From NCBI GenBank assembly GCA_963753245.1, contig CAVWBK010000010.1:1-64000 (forward strand): DNA of 64,000 bases. The letters are read 5' to 3'. Numbering within the stretch: position 1 is the first letter of the stretch; the number at the start of each line of letters is the position of its first letter. The notes beneath the pieces are model-generated. The model was not told the origin of the DNA and did no database searches. It saw only the letters and a list, made by a program, of their open reading frames with translations. Positions 1 to 9,322 of this stretch are shown here, piece after piece. The DNA comes from VRUE01 sp963753245 (GTDB lineage Bacteria; Actinomycetota; Thermoleophilia; Solirubrobacterales; 70-9). A program made the translations under genes and the position numbers.

Positions 1-121
1 CGCAGACTGAATTCAGAGCCGCCAGAACGACGACGGGCACTTGCGCAGAGGTCAAGTGCCCAATACCAATAAACGTCCATGGCGCTGAGCAGTCTCTACA
101 GATCACAATTGGGTAGTCGAT

Positions 122-1349
122 GTGCAGTTCATGCCCAAAAACCTTCACATTCACCTGTCCGCATTGCTTCTAGTCGTCGCGCTGTGCCTGCTTGCAGCCG
201 TCGGCGCAAACGCCTCGTCCGGCTCCAAGACGAGGGCAGATCATGCGGTCTGCAAGCGCAAGGCTCCGGCTAAGGCAAGGCACAGCGCCTGCCACCCGAG
301 CGTTCTCTCGGCGGGCCCCTCCATTAGCCTCGGGCAGCGGGATCACGGCCATCATTCTCGATGGGAACGATCACATCCCGAATCAACCCCACCCCCTCCG
401 ACCGAAGAACCGAAAACCGAACCTGAAGCCACACCCCGAAGAACCCGCACCCGAAACCAAACCAGAAGAACCGACCCTGGAACCACCGTCGCTAAAGTCG
501 GAGCACTGCTTTGCGGTACCGAGCGCCTGTGGCTACCCAGATCCGACGAACACCGGAGCCACCGGAGCCCTGACGGCATCGGGATCGATCACCGCCTCAA
601 CCAATGGCGGAGTGATCGAAGGCAAGGAAATCACCGGGCAGATCACCGTCGAGGCAAACAATGTGACAATCCGAAATGACAAGATCGTCTCAGCCGACAC
701 CGGCAGCGGCTCGGCTGGAATCTGGGTCCAAAACGGCCACACCGGGACCAAGGTCATCAACACCACGGTCGCCGGAAAGGGCTCGGGTGCCAGCACAGTT
801 GAGGCGGCGATTCGCAGCTACAGCGGTGTCACCGTCGAAGGCAGCCGGTTGACCCAATGCGATGAGTGCGTACAGGCATGGCCACTGACGGTCAAGAACA
901 CCTACATGAAGGTGTCCTCGATCTATTCAGGTGCCCACGCCGAGGACATCTACGTTTGCTCCGGAACGGTCGACGTCGATCACTCAACACTGATAAACGA
1001 ACAGGGCCAGACCGCAACTGTGTTCGGCGACACTATCTGTGGCGGTGGTAACAAGTTCACAGTGACCAACAGTCTGCTCGCCGGCGGCGGTTTCGTTCTC
1101 TATTCTCAGGCGAACTCGACCAACCCGTCGGGCGCCCAGACGACCATCACCGGGAATCACTTCGTACGCTGTCTCTCCAAGGCCGTCTACAACTCCGGCT
1201 CGGGAGGTACAGCCTGTCAGAGCGGGCCCGACTCCAACGGCCTCTACCCGAATGGGGGCTATTACGGGGTTGGCGCCTACTTCTCAGGTCCAACCACCTG
1301 GCAGGGCAACGTCTGGGACGACAATCTGGCGACGGTTCCCGAGCCCTGA
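122..1349 (+). pseudogene. Secreted beta-helix-like protein, frameshifted
   Basis: Two reading frames together make one exported protein. From 122 (GTG; an ATG follows at 131) the first frame encodes a signal peptide (hydrophobic LSALLLVVALCLLAAVGA) and a Pro/Glu-rich linker. From about 438 the body continues in the next frame with CGYPDPTNTG, repeated NVTIRND-type strands, GAHAEDIYVCS and TATVFGDTICGGGN. The break sits in a CCCC run at 434-437: removing one C joins the linker as EATPEEPAPETKPEEP. The body matches the two intact paralogs at 22875 and 31577 nearly end to end. Short repeating strand-like segments and conserved Cys residues suggest a right-handed beta-helix surface protein, possibly glycan-binding or -cleaving; no catalytic site is recognised. 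The defect is either a true pseudogene or a one-base sequence error. Confidence 0.75.
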
Positions 1350-1618
1350 GCCTTCGGCCTCCCCACCGTCTCAGCTTGCTGAGATCTGTCGGGGGTCGTG
1401 CGGCGTGGCAAAGCCCGTCGCGGTCTGGGCCGAGCCCTGCTTCCAAGACGAGCGCGCATAGCCGAAGCGCCGACCCAGCTGGGCTGTGGTGATCGACCCG
1501 CGGTCGGTGAGGGCGATGAATGCCGGCACGAACGAAACCAGGTCGGCGATCAGCAGAGTCCTGCAAAACCATGAGGGGATTATCCTTGAGGAGGTTTGTG
1601 CTAGAATAAGAGCTGTGC

Positions 1619-1753
1619 TTACTCAGTCGTCTTTTCGCTTTTTTGCGGGCTTTTCGGGCCTCTGCGTAGCTGTTTCCGAGTCTCGGTAGGGAACAAACGG
1701 CGTAGGGCCTGCTGGTTGGTGAGCTCGTGGGCTTTCTTCTTCCGTCTAGGCAT
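1619..1753 (-). CDS. Small basic hypothetical protein, divergent from the transposase
   Basis: A 44-residue ORF starts with ATG at 1753 and reads MPRRKKKAHELTNQQALRRL followed by FP and a Lys/Arg-rich tail. A GAGG lies about 8 bases before the start. Its start is only 18 bp from the degenerate transposase start at 1772, so the two are divergent and share a control region. The N-terminal pattern (basic start, HELTNxxALRRLFP) resembles short actinobacterial hypotheticals I have seen, but I cannot name a family. A second frame just downstream reads AEARKARKKAKRRLSKH, which would make a natural helical basic tail, so the original protein may have been longer and frameshifted like its neighbour. 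Function unknown. Confidence 0.4.
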   Translation of the reverse strand: MPRRKKKAHELTNQQALRRLFPTETRKQLRRGPKSPQKSEKTTE

Positions 1754-1771
1754 GGAGGTATCCTCGTGAAC

Positions 1772-2644
1772 ATGAACCTTGTAGAGCTAGTTGACCGGTG
1801 AGGGGAAGAGGAAGAGTGCCGCGACCTACCTAGAGGAACTGCGCTGGCCCAAAGGCGTCGTCTGCTCGCGCTGCGGCAACGAATCCGTGCCGTGGATAGA
1901 GAAGCGCAATAAGTACGACTGCAACTCATGCCGCTACGAGTTCTCGGTGACGGCGGGGACGCTATTACACGACTCGCATCTGCCGCTGCGCAAATGGTTC
2001 ATGGCGGTGTACCTGATCTGCGAGTCCAAGAAGGGGAACAGCGCGAAGCAGCTACAAGCGCACGTTGGGCGTGAGCTACAAGACGGCGTGGTATCTGTGT
2101 AACAGCATCCGCGAGGCGATGGGCGACGATCCCAGCCGCTGCTGAACGGCATCGTGGAGGTTGACGAGACTACGTGGAGGCAAGCGGAGCCACATTGGGC
2201 ACGGCTACACAGGGGAACAAGGACGGTAGTAGTCGGAGCGGTACAGCGCGACGGTGAGGTAAGCTTGAAGGTGGTACAAGGTAGGGATAGGGAGACGCTT
2301 AAGAAGTTCATAGAAAAGTACGAGGCTGAAGACGCGATGATCTTCACGGATGATTATGTCGTGTACGACTACCTGCAGCGCTGAGCGAATAGGGAGGTCA
2401 ACGACACGGCGGAGGAATGGGTCAACGGCGACGTGCATACGAACACAGTGGAGGGCGTTGGAGACTGTTCAAGCGCTCTGTAGTCGGCAGCTACCACAAG
2501 GTCTAGATAAAGCATCTGCCCGCTACCTGGATGAGATGGAGTTCCGCTTCAACGGGCGCGACAACCGCTTTCTGTTCCGCGACACGCTGCTGATTTGCTA
2601 TATGGAGACGAGCTGCGTACAAGCTGCTGATAGAGAAGACGTGA
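1772..2644 (+). pseudogene. IS1595-family (ISXO2-like) transposase remnant
   Basis: Pieces of one transposase are spread over all three frames. They run in order: MNLVELVDR at 1772 followed by a stop; YLEELRWPKGVVCSRCG with a second CxxC (zinc ribbon); SYKTAWYLCNSIREAMGDD in another frame from 2074; GIVEVDET (first acidic residue of the DDE domain); TVVVGAVQRDGEVSL and FTDDYVVYD; HTNTVEG and LFKRSVVGSYHKV (then a stop); and finally YLDEMEFRFNGRDNRFLFRD. This order is the standard layout of IS1595/ISXO2 transposases. At least five frame changes and several stops mean it is inactive. I could not recognise terminal inverted repeats, so the element ends are unknown. The surrounding DNA is visibly richer in A/T than the rest of the window. 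Confidence 0.85.
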
Positions 2645-3266
2645 CGAGCTCGTAGTGCACACAAGGAGCACATGAGGGTAGGTAGCATCACGAGGGTGGA
2701 TAGCTACTAGAGTGAGGGTCTTTCTTGGTTCGCACTTGCCGCTTGGGATAGCGCTAGGGTGGCCACATGTAGTAGATGTGAATGCTCTGCACGGTGCGCA
2801 CTTGCGGACGATAGGGGCTTTCTTCAGAGCGAATACGGTAGATGCTCATACGAGTAACGGTACGAGGATGGGTGAGAACCTAGCGGCGGCGGCAAGACGC
2901 TTAATAGCGGAGAAAACGATCGTCTCGTTGGGCGCTTGAAAGGCGGAGGCGGCGCTCGTTGGCGCGTGAAGACTCAGAGTCACGCTGGGCTTTACGAGCA
3001 GCGCGCTCGCGCTTATGCCTGCGGCCTTTCCCATTTCCGCCTCAGACTGTAGCTGGCGCATTAGTCGCTCCCCGCCTCGCGGTAGTGTGCAGAAGGACCG
3101 ATGTCGAGGAGAATGTGGCGCGCATCGATTAGAGGGTAACATAGGTAGCATCTTAGGTATTAGAGGCAGCAACGCTAAGCTGCCTCTTAGAGTAAAGGGC
3201 GAACTCAAACTTCGCGGCGCTCGTACTCTCAGTCTACGCATAGGACGCAGTTATAGACGGGGAACG
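2645..3266. other. Gene-poor, lower-GC stretch next to the IS remnant
   Basis: About 620 bases with no convincing gene. The possible ORFs on both strands are short, lack a ribosome-binding site and show no family motif. Composition is lower in GC than the flanks, as in the transposase remnant. Some minus-strand fragments look protein-like (for example KRERAARKAQRDSESSRANE near 2950-3020), but they are broken by stops. The stretch may be further decayed acquired DNA. Confidence 0.5.
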
Positions 3267-3897
3267 CTAGGAATAAGGCTCTCTAGCTGAAGAGTGGGTT
3301 GACTCTTGCTTAAGGGCATGCTTGATGCTAAGAGCGGCAAGCTCCGCGAATACTTGTGGAACGCGCGATTTGCGGCGAGAACGGTAGGCCACCGAGAGCC
3401 TGACGAACCCAGTCTGCTGCGCCTGATCCACCGTCTCTGCGGTAAGGCCACCAGGCAGGATGAAGCAGACAAGTCCCTTCTCCAGACCAGCTCCGAGAGA
3501 CTCGCGCCTGGTCTTCTCCGTCAGGGAATCGAGATGGGCGAGCATCCCCTCGGGGTGCAGTAGTAGATCAGCGTTGCCCGCTTGACATAGTCGGGCGTAA
3601 CCTCGAACTCCATCTCCCAGGAATGCAGGATGTTGGTGCGCCCAGATTTTTTACCCACGCGTTCAGCTGCATTCCCCGGACGCCTTCGCCGCCGTACGTG
3701 AAGTTCACATCCGTGACGCCAAGCGTCAGCTTGGATTCCTTGACCACTTTCCATGGGAACCAACGAGCCGAGTTGAGACCGAGCAAGCCACCAGCGAGGA
3801 GAAAAAGTACCCCGAATACCGGCTGGGGAACAAACGTGAGCAGCCCGAGGATGATCAAAGCCATCCAGCCACCGTTGGCATTGAGCCACTTGCGCAT
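3267..3897 (-). pseudogene. Membrane-anchored hypothetical protein with two frameshifts
   Basis: Starts at ATG 3897 with a hydrophobic N-terminus (WMALIILGLLTFVPQPVFG then VLFLLAGGLLGL), probably two membrane segments, followed by a soluble part. The first break is at an A6 run (minus strand) near 3645: one more A gives WVKKSGRTNILHSWEMEFE, which continues in frame. The second is near 3560: one added base joins ATLIYYLHPEGMLAHLD to SLTEKTRRESLGAGLEKG and LVCFILPGGLTAETV. The repaired protein would be roughly 200 residues. I do not recognise a family. Both indels are single bases, one of them in a homopolymer, so sequencing error or recent decay are both possible. Confidence 0.55.
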
Positions 3898-4082
3898 GGC
3901 TTTATCCTAGCGCCAAACCTTGCGTCAAGTGCATAATCCCCGTTTGATTAGCCGCGGGCTTATTTCCTGGCCGCGCCCTCAGTTACCCGCGGGCAACGGA
4001 TGAATGTAGATCGAAGCTGGCGGCATCGCAGAGCCAATCGATGCGATGGGCACCCCTGGTTTGACTCCCATGCTGCCCCCGG

Positions 4083-4785
4083 TCACGATCCTGAAGCTGA
4101 GATTTCTTCGATCGGCTCGGGACCGAGGGCAAGGATCCCAATGCCGCGCCCCCGATCGGCGTCCAAGATCAACTCGACCGCCTCATTGCGAGATCGCACT
4201 CCGAGTTTGGCGAATGCCGAGGAAAGATGGCTCTTGACCGTGCTTTCGGCTAGAAACAGCTGCTCGGCAATCTTGCTGTTCGTGTACCCCATCACGACCA
4301 GGCCAAGGACCTGCTTCTCGCGGGCCGACAGTGCCGCGGGGTCAATCTGGGTGGCGTGCTGCTCGAGGCACACACACCATTCCTATTCCCGCCGCGCGAA
4401 GGCATAGGCCGAGGGTTCGGGTCGCCTGTTTTGCAACCAGCGCTCCACTCGCTCCCGCTGCCAGTGCGACTCGAAGCTCTCCTGGGCGAATCTCCGCACA
4501 GACCATCACGACCGGTGTGCCCACCAGCGCACTTTTCAGAGGTCTGAGCTGATCTGACACTGCAGCTGACAGCGTCCCCCCCACCCACAGCAGGATCAGC
4601 TCTGGTTGTTCCCCGGTGGCGAGCAGTTCATCAACAGCCCCAAACAGACGGTAGTCCTGCCCTTCGAGATCCAGTATTGCGCCGAGATGCTTGCCTGCTC
4701 CCTTGGCTGCGATCAGCGCAACCCTGGAGCGAGCATCGGAAGCAAGTCCCGCCGCCGACTCCACCGTCTCGATCGTCCCTGACAC
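4083..4785 (-). pseudogene. LuxR/NarL-type response regulator, frameshifted
   Basis: The first frame (GTG at 4785) gives about 140 residues resembling a degenerate receiver domain (SRVALIAAKG, ELILLWVGG, GTPVVMVCAE, ALAAGASGALV). The typical phosphoacceptor region is poorly conserved. The second frame supplies a clear C-terminal LuxR-type helix-turn-helix: LSAREKQVLGLVVMGYTNSK, IAEQLFLAESTVKSHLSSAF and AKLGVRSRNEAVELI. The frames meet at a short CA/GT dinucleotide tract (about 4369-4378). Gain of one GT unit or loss of two would restore a single ORF of about 230 residues. It lies just downstream of the PqqD/acetyltransferase pair on the same strand and could be a local regulator of the polysaccharide locus. 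Confidence 0.7.
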
Positions 4786-4934
4786 AACCTATTAACGCGC
4801 GCGGATATCTGGACTTGCGAGGCCGCCTATGTCAATACGTTGACAGAGCCAACCGAGCCGAGCGCCGATATCCGGCCGGGTTCGGCGGCGCCCGATCTAC
4901 CGACGTCCGCCGTCGGGTTTGGTCTGGGGCGGAT

Positions 4935-5252
4935 TCAGACGAGACCCCTGTTGTCGACTTCGATCAAGCCGCGCGAGAGCAAGGCGCTGCAGAAATCGCA
5001 CATATCCCGCTCGATCGACTGCTGTGCCTGCTCGCTGTCGTTGGCGACCAACTTGGCGGCGGCCAGCACGCTCTCGGATTTCTCAAGCGCTTCGAGCATC
5101 CGCCCGGCGCTCGGGTTGAGGCCGTGGTAGCTGCCGGTCTGAAGGTTCAACACCACCGTCTCGGAGGGAAAGCAGCGGTAGACGACATGCTGGGGTAGCC
5201 GGATCCGGGCCGCCAGCAGGGAGGACGTTTGGCGTATCGCGCTTGAGCTCAT
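4935..5252 (-). CDS. PqqD-family protein
   Basis: 105 residues with the PqqD fold signature: RLPQHVVYRCFPSETVVLNL (strand-strand), QTGSYHGLNPSAGRMLEALE, then a helical half ending FCSALLSRGLIEVDNRG. PqqD-type domains bind leader peptides (RiPP recognition elements) or act as small chaperones. Stand-alone copies also occur in actinobacterial polysaccharide loci, where their role is unclear. The ATG start overlaps the acetyltransferase stop (ATGA at 5249-5252), so the two are translationally coupled. No radical SAM enzyme, lasso cyclase or obvious precursor peptide lies nearby, so a RiPP role is not supported here. Confidence 0.75.
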   Translation of the reverse strand: MSSSAIRQTSSLLAARIRLPQHVVYRCFPSETVVLNLQTGSYHGLNPSAGRMLEALEKSESVLAAAKLVANDSEQAQQSIERDMCDFCSALLSRGLIEVDNRGLV

Positions 5253-5776
5253 CGCAGCGGCCTCGCAGGATTTCCGACCACGGTCTGACCCGGCGCCACG
5301 TCTTTGGTGACCACCGATCCAGCCCCAACCGTCGCGTCGCGGCCGATTCGGACACCGCCGAGAATCGTCGCCCCCGAGCCGATCGATGCGCCAGCTTCGA
5401 CCAGCGTTTCGCAGAGGCTCCAGTCGGCCTCAGACTGGAGCAGACCGTCCTCGTTGGTCGCACGCGGGTACTTATCGTTGACGAAGGTCACCCCGTGGCC
5501 GATGAATACCTGATCCTCGATCCGGACTCCGTCGCAGATGAAGCTGTGGCTTTGGATCTTGCAGGCGACACCCACCTCGGCGCCGCGCTGGATCTCGACA
5601 AAGGTGCCGATCTGGCTGCCAGAGCCAATTCGGCACCCATAGAGATTTGTGAAGGAATGAACCACGACGTCCTCGCCAAAGACGACGTCGACGAGCTTGC
5701 GGTGGGGTGCGGCATTGGACGGCAATCCCGGCGCGCTAACCACCGACCCTATGTCTCGACCATCTGAGTCGGGCAT
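5249..5776 (-). CDS. Hexapeptide-repeat sugar N-acetyltransferase (WbpD/WlbB-like)
   Basis: About 175 residues of left-handed beta-helix repeats: VVVHSFTNLYGCRIGSGSQI, GTFVEIQRGAEVG, SFICDGVRIEDQVFIGHGVT, FVNDKYPRAT, then IGSGATILGGVRIGRDATVG and a closing VGNPARPLR. The FVNDKYPRAT segment and overall order are typical of acetyltransferases acting on UDP-3-amino sugars (WbpD/WlbB). The substrate fits the DegT aminotransferase transcribed divergently at 6007, which could supply the amino sugar. An ATG at 5776 is chosen; a TTG at 5803 in the same frame is an alternative. The gene is followed by, and overlaps, the PqqD-like gene. Confidence 0.8.
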   Translation of the reverse strand: MPDSDGRDIGSVVSAPGLPSNAAPHRKLVDVVFGEDVVVHSFTNLYGCRIGSGSQIGTFVEIQRGAEVGVACKIQSHSFICDGVRIEDQVFIGHGVTFVNDKYPRATNEDGLLQSEADWSLCETLVEAGASIGSGATILGGVRIGRDATVGAGSVVTKDVAPGQTVVGNPARPLR

Positions 5777-6006
5777 CGAAGCATCAACGGTTGCCCTCGG
5801 CAAGCTCTTCCACGGCGTTTTCTTGCGGGCGCGCGCAAGCTGAGCGGCGCTTGCTCGTTATCTGGATATGAAATCGCTTCCCAGTCGGCGATCCACGGAC
5901 TCCGCGATGGCCGCTCTCACCGACCGCATTCGCCTCGATCGCCGTTGCTGAGGGCCGGAACTATCGGGCGCGGGCAACCCGCCCCAGCTCGGGGCAACCG
6001 ATCGCA

Positions 6007-7161
6007 ATGAGCGCTGAAGTGGGAGCCCTGATCAGCACGCCAATCGCGACCGAGGCGGCGGTGCCGTTCACCCGCCTCGACAACGCCGATCCGAAGCTGC
6101 TCGCCGAACTGCAGGATGTCGTGGCCAAGGTCAGCCAGGCCGGCGCCTTCACACTCGGCGAAGGGCTGGAGAGCTTTGAGCGGGGGTTCGCGACATTTTG
6201 TGGGAGCGCCGAGGCAATCGGGGTTTCCTCGGGAACGGCGGCGCTCGCGATGACCCTTCGCGGCCTGGGAATCGGGCCCGGCGATGAGGTGATCGTGCCG
6301 ACCAATAGCTTCATAGCCACGGCCGAGGCGGTCAGCGCCGTGGGCGCGACGCCACGCCTGGTTGATGTCGATGAGCGAACCGCCCTGCTGACGAGCGCCG
6401 GCGTCGAGGCGGCGATAACGGAGCGCACTCGCTGCGTGATTCCGGTCCATCTCTATGGGCGAACGGTGGACATGGACCCCCTGCTCGCGCTCTGTCGGGC
6501 CCGGGACATCCTCGTCGTCGAGGATGCATGCCAGGCCCACGGTGCGCGCTACCGGGGATCCCCGGTGGGATCGCTCGGCGACGCGGGCTGCTTTAGCTTC
6601 TACCCGACAAAGAACCTGGGTGCCTGGGGCGATGGCGGTGCGGTGGTTACCGACGATCCGGCTCTGGCTGAGCGGCTTCGCCTGCTGCGCTCCCACGGCG
6701 AGGGCACCCGCCACAACCACCAGGTGGCGGCGAGCACCGATCGCCTCGACGCCCTGCAGGCAGCGATCCTGAGCTTGAAGCTCGAGCACCTGGGCGGGGC
6801 CAACCGGCGTCGTCGCGACGCCGGTGCCGCGCTGCGGGAGGCGCTCGACGGGAGTGATGTTGTGCCACCTCCCCCTGCCCCAGCCGACGGCGATCACGTT
6901 TTCCATCTCTTCGTCGTGCGCTCTTCAGAACGCGACGCGCTGCGCGATCACCTCTCCGCCCAGGGCATCGCGAACGCCGTGCACTACCCGACCCCAATTC
7001 ATCTCCAGCCCGCCTACGCGGAGCTTGGGCTCGGGCCCGGCAGCCTCCCCACCGCGGAGCGCCTCGCCGGTGAAATCTGTTCGCTACCGATCTATCCGAC
7101 GATCGAAGAAAACGAGATCGAGCGGATAGCAAGCGCGGTGGCGAGCTTCAGCGCCTCCTAA
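6007..7161 (+). CDS. DegT/DnrJ/EryC1/StrS-family sugar aminotransferase
   Basis: 384 residues, the usual length of PLP-dependent nucleotide-sugar aminotransferases. Visible motifs are SSGTAALAMTLRGLGIGPGD, EVIVPTNSFIATAEAV, VIPVHLYGRTVDMD, VVEDACQAHGA and CFSFYPTKNLGAWGDGG, in which the Lys near residue 202 is the PLP-binding lysine. The protein should aminate a keto-sugar nucleotide for the surface polysaccharide. It is divergent from the N-acetyltransferase at 5249-5776, which probably acylates its product; the roughly 230-bp gap between them presumably holds both promoters. It ends convergent with the glycosyltransferase gene at 7317. Confidence 0.9.
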   Translation: MSAEVGALISTPIATEAAVPFTRLDNADPKLLAELQDVVAKVSQAGAFTLGEGLESFERGFATFCGSAEAIGVSSGTAALAMTLRGLGIGPGDEVIVPTNSFIATAEAVSAVGATPRLVDVDERTALLTSAGVEAAITERTRCVIPVHLYGRTVDMDPLLALCRARDILVVEDACQAHGARYRGSPVGSLGDAGCFSFYPTKNLGAWGDGGAVVTDDPALAERLRLLRSHGEGTRHNHQVAASTDRLDALQAAILSLKLEHLGGANRRRRDAGAALREALDGSDVVPPPPAPADGDHVFHLFVVRSSERDALRDHLSAQGIANAVHYPTPIHLQPAYAELGLGPGSLPTAERLAGEICSLPIYPTIEENEIERIASAVASFSAS

Positions 7162-7316
7162 CTCGCTGTCAGCATCGCCCTCCAAGCCCGAGCTCACAAT
7201 GACCGTTGCCTGTTTCGCGGCCGAGCTCGGCGTCGCTCAGCGGATTCAATCAAGGCCTCGCGCCACAGTGCCACCCGAGGCAATGGAAAACGGCGCCGCC
7301 CGGGCCGAGAGCTTGC

Positions 7317-8567
7317 CTAGCCCGCAACGCCGGCGAAGCTTCGAGGAGCATCGGCGGCTGTTTCCCGCGCTCCGGCCCCCGGCGCCATGACCCGCTCATA
7401 GGCTGCCAGCAGGGTGGCTGAGGAGCGCTGCCATGAGAGGTCGAGCACGCGTTCACGCCCGAGTCGGCCCATCTCAGCGCGCCGAGCCGGATCCTCGAGC
7501 AACTCATGAGCGCAATGGCCGAGGCCCTCGGGGCTGGGAGAGGTCGCGTAGGCAGCTGCGGGGCCGGCCGAGACGCGGGTCTCCGCCAGGCCGTAGGAGG
7601 CAATCGCACAGCCCATCGCCATGTACTCGGGGATCTTGATCATCGTCGAAACGTCGTTTAGGGGACTGGGGGGATCGGGGGCAAGGCAGACATCGGCGCT
7701 CGAGAGAATCCGACGGATATCAAGGTCCCCGCACCAGCCCGTGAACTCGACCGAATCGGAGAGGCCGAGCTCGGCCGCGAGCGCTTCCATCTGGGGGCGA
7801 ACCTCGCCCTCGCCGATGAATATCGCGCGCCAGTCATCGCCCCGCAACTCACGCAGCGCCGCCAGGGCCCGCAGCGCGTGATCGATCCCATCCTGGGGTC
7901 CCATCATGCCGAGGTAGGCGAGCAAATGCCGGCGTCCGCGCCGCAGCGCGGGATCGGGCGAAACCGGCTGAAAGCGCTCGAGGTCAGGGCCGTTTCGCAC
8001 GACGAAGATGTCCTCGGGATCCACACCACCGCGCTCGATCGCAATCCGACGGTAGGACTGGTTGGTTGAGATCACGAGATCGGCGGAGCGCATCGCTCGG
8101 CGCTCGATCGCCAGCAGGGTCCGGTACAGCGGGCCCTGGCGGGCGAACCGCGAGTGAAACAGCTCGGGAACGAGGTCGTGATGATCAAAGATCAGCCGGG
8201 CGCCACCGGCGCGGGCGCTGCGAGCTGCCCAAAGCAGGAAGTCGGGTGGGTTGGCGACGTGCACGACGTCGAAGCGACGCTGGCGCTGGAGTCCTTTGAC
8301 CAGGGCACGGATTCGCCACAGCGCCTGGCCGTACTCGCGCGCGTAGCCAGCCGTGCTGGCGGCTGGGCGCAGCTGGTAGCGGTGGATCTCGACCCCCTCG
8401 AGCGTTTCAGAGGTGGGTTGATCTCGATCGGGGGCGGCAGCGCAGATCACCACAACCTGCCAGCCGGCCGCCGCCAGGGTGCGACTCTCGTTCCAGACCC
8501 GCCGATCCTGAGGGACCGGGGCGTTCTCGCTGATCATCAGGACGCGCCCGCGGCGCGGCGCGCTCAC
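7317..8567 (-). CDS. Glycosyltransferase family 4 (GT-B), polysaccharide assembly
   Basis: 416 residues with a GT-B layout. The N-terminal half has ENAPVPQDRRVWNESRTLAA and FDVVHVANPPDFLLW and FDHHDLVPELF. The C-terminal half has HLLAYLGMMGPQDGIDHALR, IFIGEGEVRP and a nucleotide-sugar site around IKIPEYMAMGCAIASYGLAE. It resembles WbuB-type retaining transferases that add sugars to a lipid-linked precursor on the cytoplasmic face. Its start overlaps the stop of the sugar-phosphate transferase gene by ATGA (8564-8567), part of the minus-strand operon 7317-11501. Confidence 0.9.
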   Translation of the reverse strand: MSAPRRGRVLMISENAPVPQDRRVWNESRTLAAAGWQVVVICAAAPDRDQPTSETLEGVEIHRYQLRPAASTAGYAREYGQALWRIRALVKGLQRQRRFDVVHVANPPDFLLWAARSARAGGARLIFDHHDLVPELFHSRFARQGPLYRTLLAIERRAMRSADLVISTNQSYRRIAIERGGVDPEDIFVVRNGPDLERFQPVSPDPALRRGRRHLLAYLGMMGPQDGIDHALRALAALRELRGDDWRAIFIGEGEVRPQMEALAAELGLSDSVEFTGWCGDLDIRRILSSADVCLAPDPPSPLNDVSTMIKIPEYMAMGCAIASYGLAETRVSAGPAAAYATSPSPEGLGHCAHELLEDPARRAEMGRLGRERVLDLSWQRSSATLLAAYERVMAPGAGARETAADAPRSFAGVAG

Positions 8568-9322
8568 TCCGCGCCCTTTCCGTGGATCACCGTCGGCAGG
8601 GTGAGCAGAAGGATCTTGAGATTCAAAAAGAGTGAGCGGCGCACCACGTACTCGGCGTCGAGTTCGATCATCTGCGAGAAGGTGAGGAGGCTGCGGCCGC
8701 TCACCTGCCAGAGCCCGGTCACCCCCGGCTTCACCGCAAAGCGCCGAAACGCCTCGGGCGGATAGCGGTCAACCTCATACTGGATCGGAGGCCGGGGGCC
8801 GACCAGCGACATCTCGCCGCGCAGCACGTTCCAAAGCTGCGGGAGCTCATCGATGCTCGTCTGCCGCAGAAAGGAGCCGACCCGCGTGACCCGACTGTCG
8901 GCGTGGAGCTTCTTCATCGGCCTGGCCTCGGCGCCCTCGGCGTCGATCATCTGCAAAACGTGGGCCCGGTGGGTGTCGGCACCGACCCCCTGGCGCATCG
9001 TGCGGAACTTCGCCACCGAGAATGGCTTCAGATCTCGGCCCAGGCGGCGCTGCCTAAAAAGCGCGGGGCCACTCGAGTCAAGCTTGATAATCGCCGCGAT
9101 CAGCAGCAGAAACGGCCCCAGCACGACCAGGAGAATCGCCGCACCGAACAGATCGAGCGCTCGGATCCCGACCTCGTTGAGGCGCGAGGTCTCAACGGTT
9201 CCGACCTTAAGCGCAGGGCTGAGCTCTCCGACCTTTTGTCCGGAGACGGGCAGCCGATCGCGGGCCAGAACGCCCGTCGCATTGCCCGCTGGGGCGATCG
9301 ACTCGGGGCGTTCGATCATCAC
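8564..9322 (-). CDS. Polyprenyl-phosphate sugar-1-phosphate transferase (Bac_transf)
   Basis: 252 residues of the monotopic phosphoglycosyl transferase family. A membrane-embedded helix (RALDLFGAAILLVVLGPFLL) is followed by the signature GPALFRQRRLGRDLKPFSVA, KFRTM, the catalytic region TSIDELPQLWNVLRGEMSLV GPRPP (Asp-Glu pair) and PGVTGLWQVSGR. It transfers a sugar-1-phosphate to undecaprenyl phosphate and so starts the repeat unit. It lacks the four-helix and CoA_binding_3 N-terminal half seen in WcaJ/WbaP; interestingly, such a half is found on another protein at 46075. It overlaps both neighbours in the operon by four bases. Confidence 0.92.
   Translation of the reverse strand: MMIERPESIAPAGNATGVLARDRLPVSGQKVGELSPALKVGTVETSRLNEVGIRALDLFGAAILLVVLGPFLLLIAAIIKLDSSGPALFRQRRLGRDLKPFSVAKFRTMRQGVGADTHRAHVLQMIDAEGAEARPMKKLHADSRVTRVGSFLRQTSIDELPQLWNVLRGEMSLVGPRPPIQYEVDRYPPEAFRRFAVKPGVTGLWQVSGRSLLTFSQMIELDAEYVVRRSLFLNLKILLLTLPTVIHGKGAE

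Noticed and set aside
1772..2644. Active insertion sequence
   Set aside because: Multiple stops and frame changes throughout the transposase and no recognisable terminal repeats make it a dead remnant.
3306..3563. Plus-strand 85-residue ORF
   Set aside because: The minus-strand frame continues the membrane protein coherently across repaired indels, so the plus frame is probably a shadow.
4935..5252. RiPP or PQQ biosynthesis cluster around the PqqD-like gene
   Set aside because: No PqqA/PqqE, radical SAM, cyclase, protease or precursor is present; neighbours are sugar-modifying enzymes.
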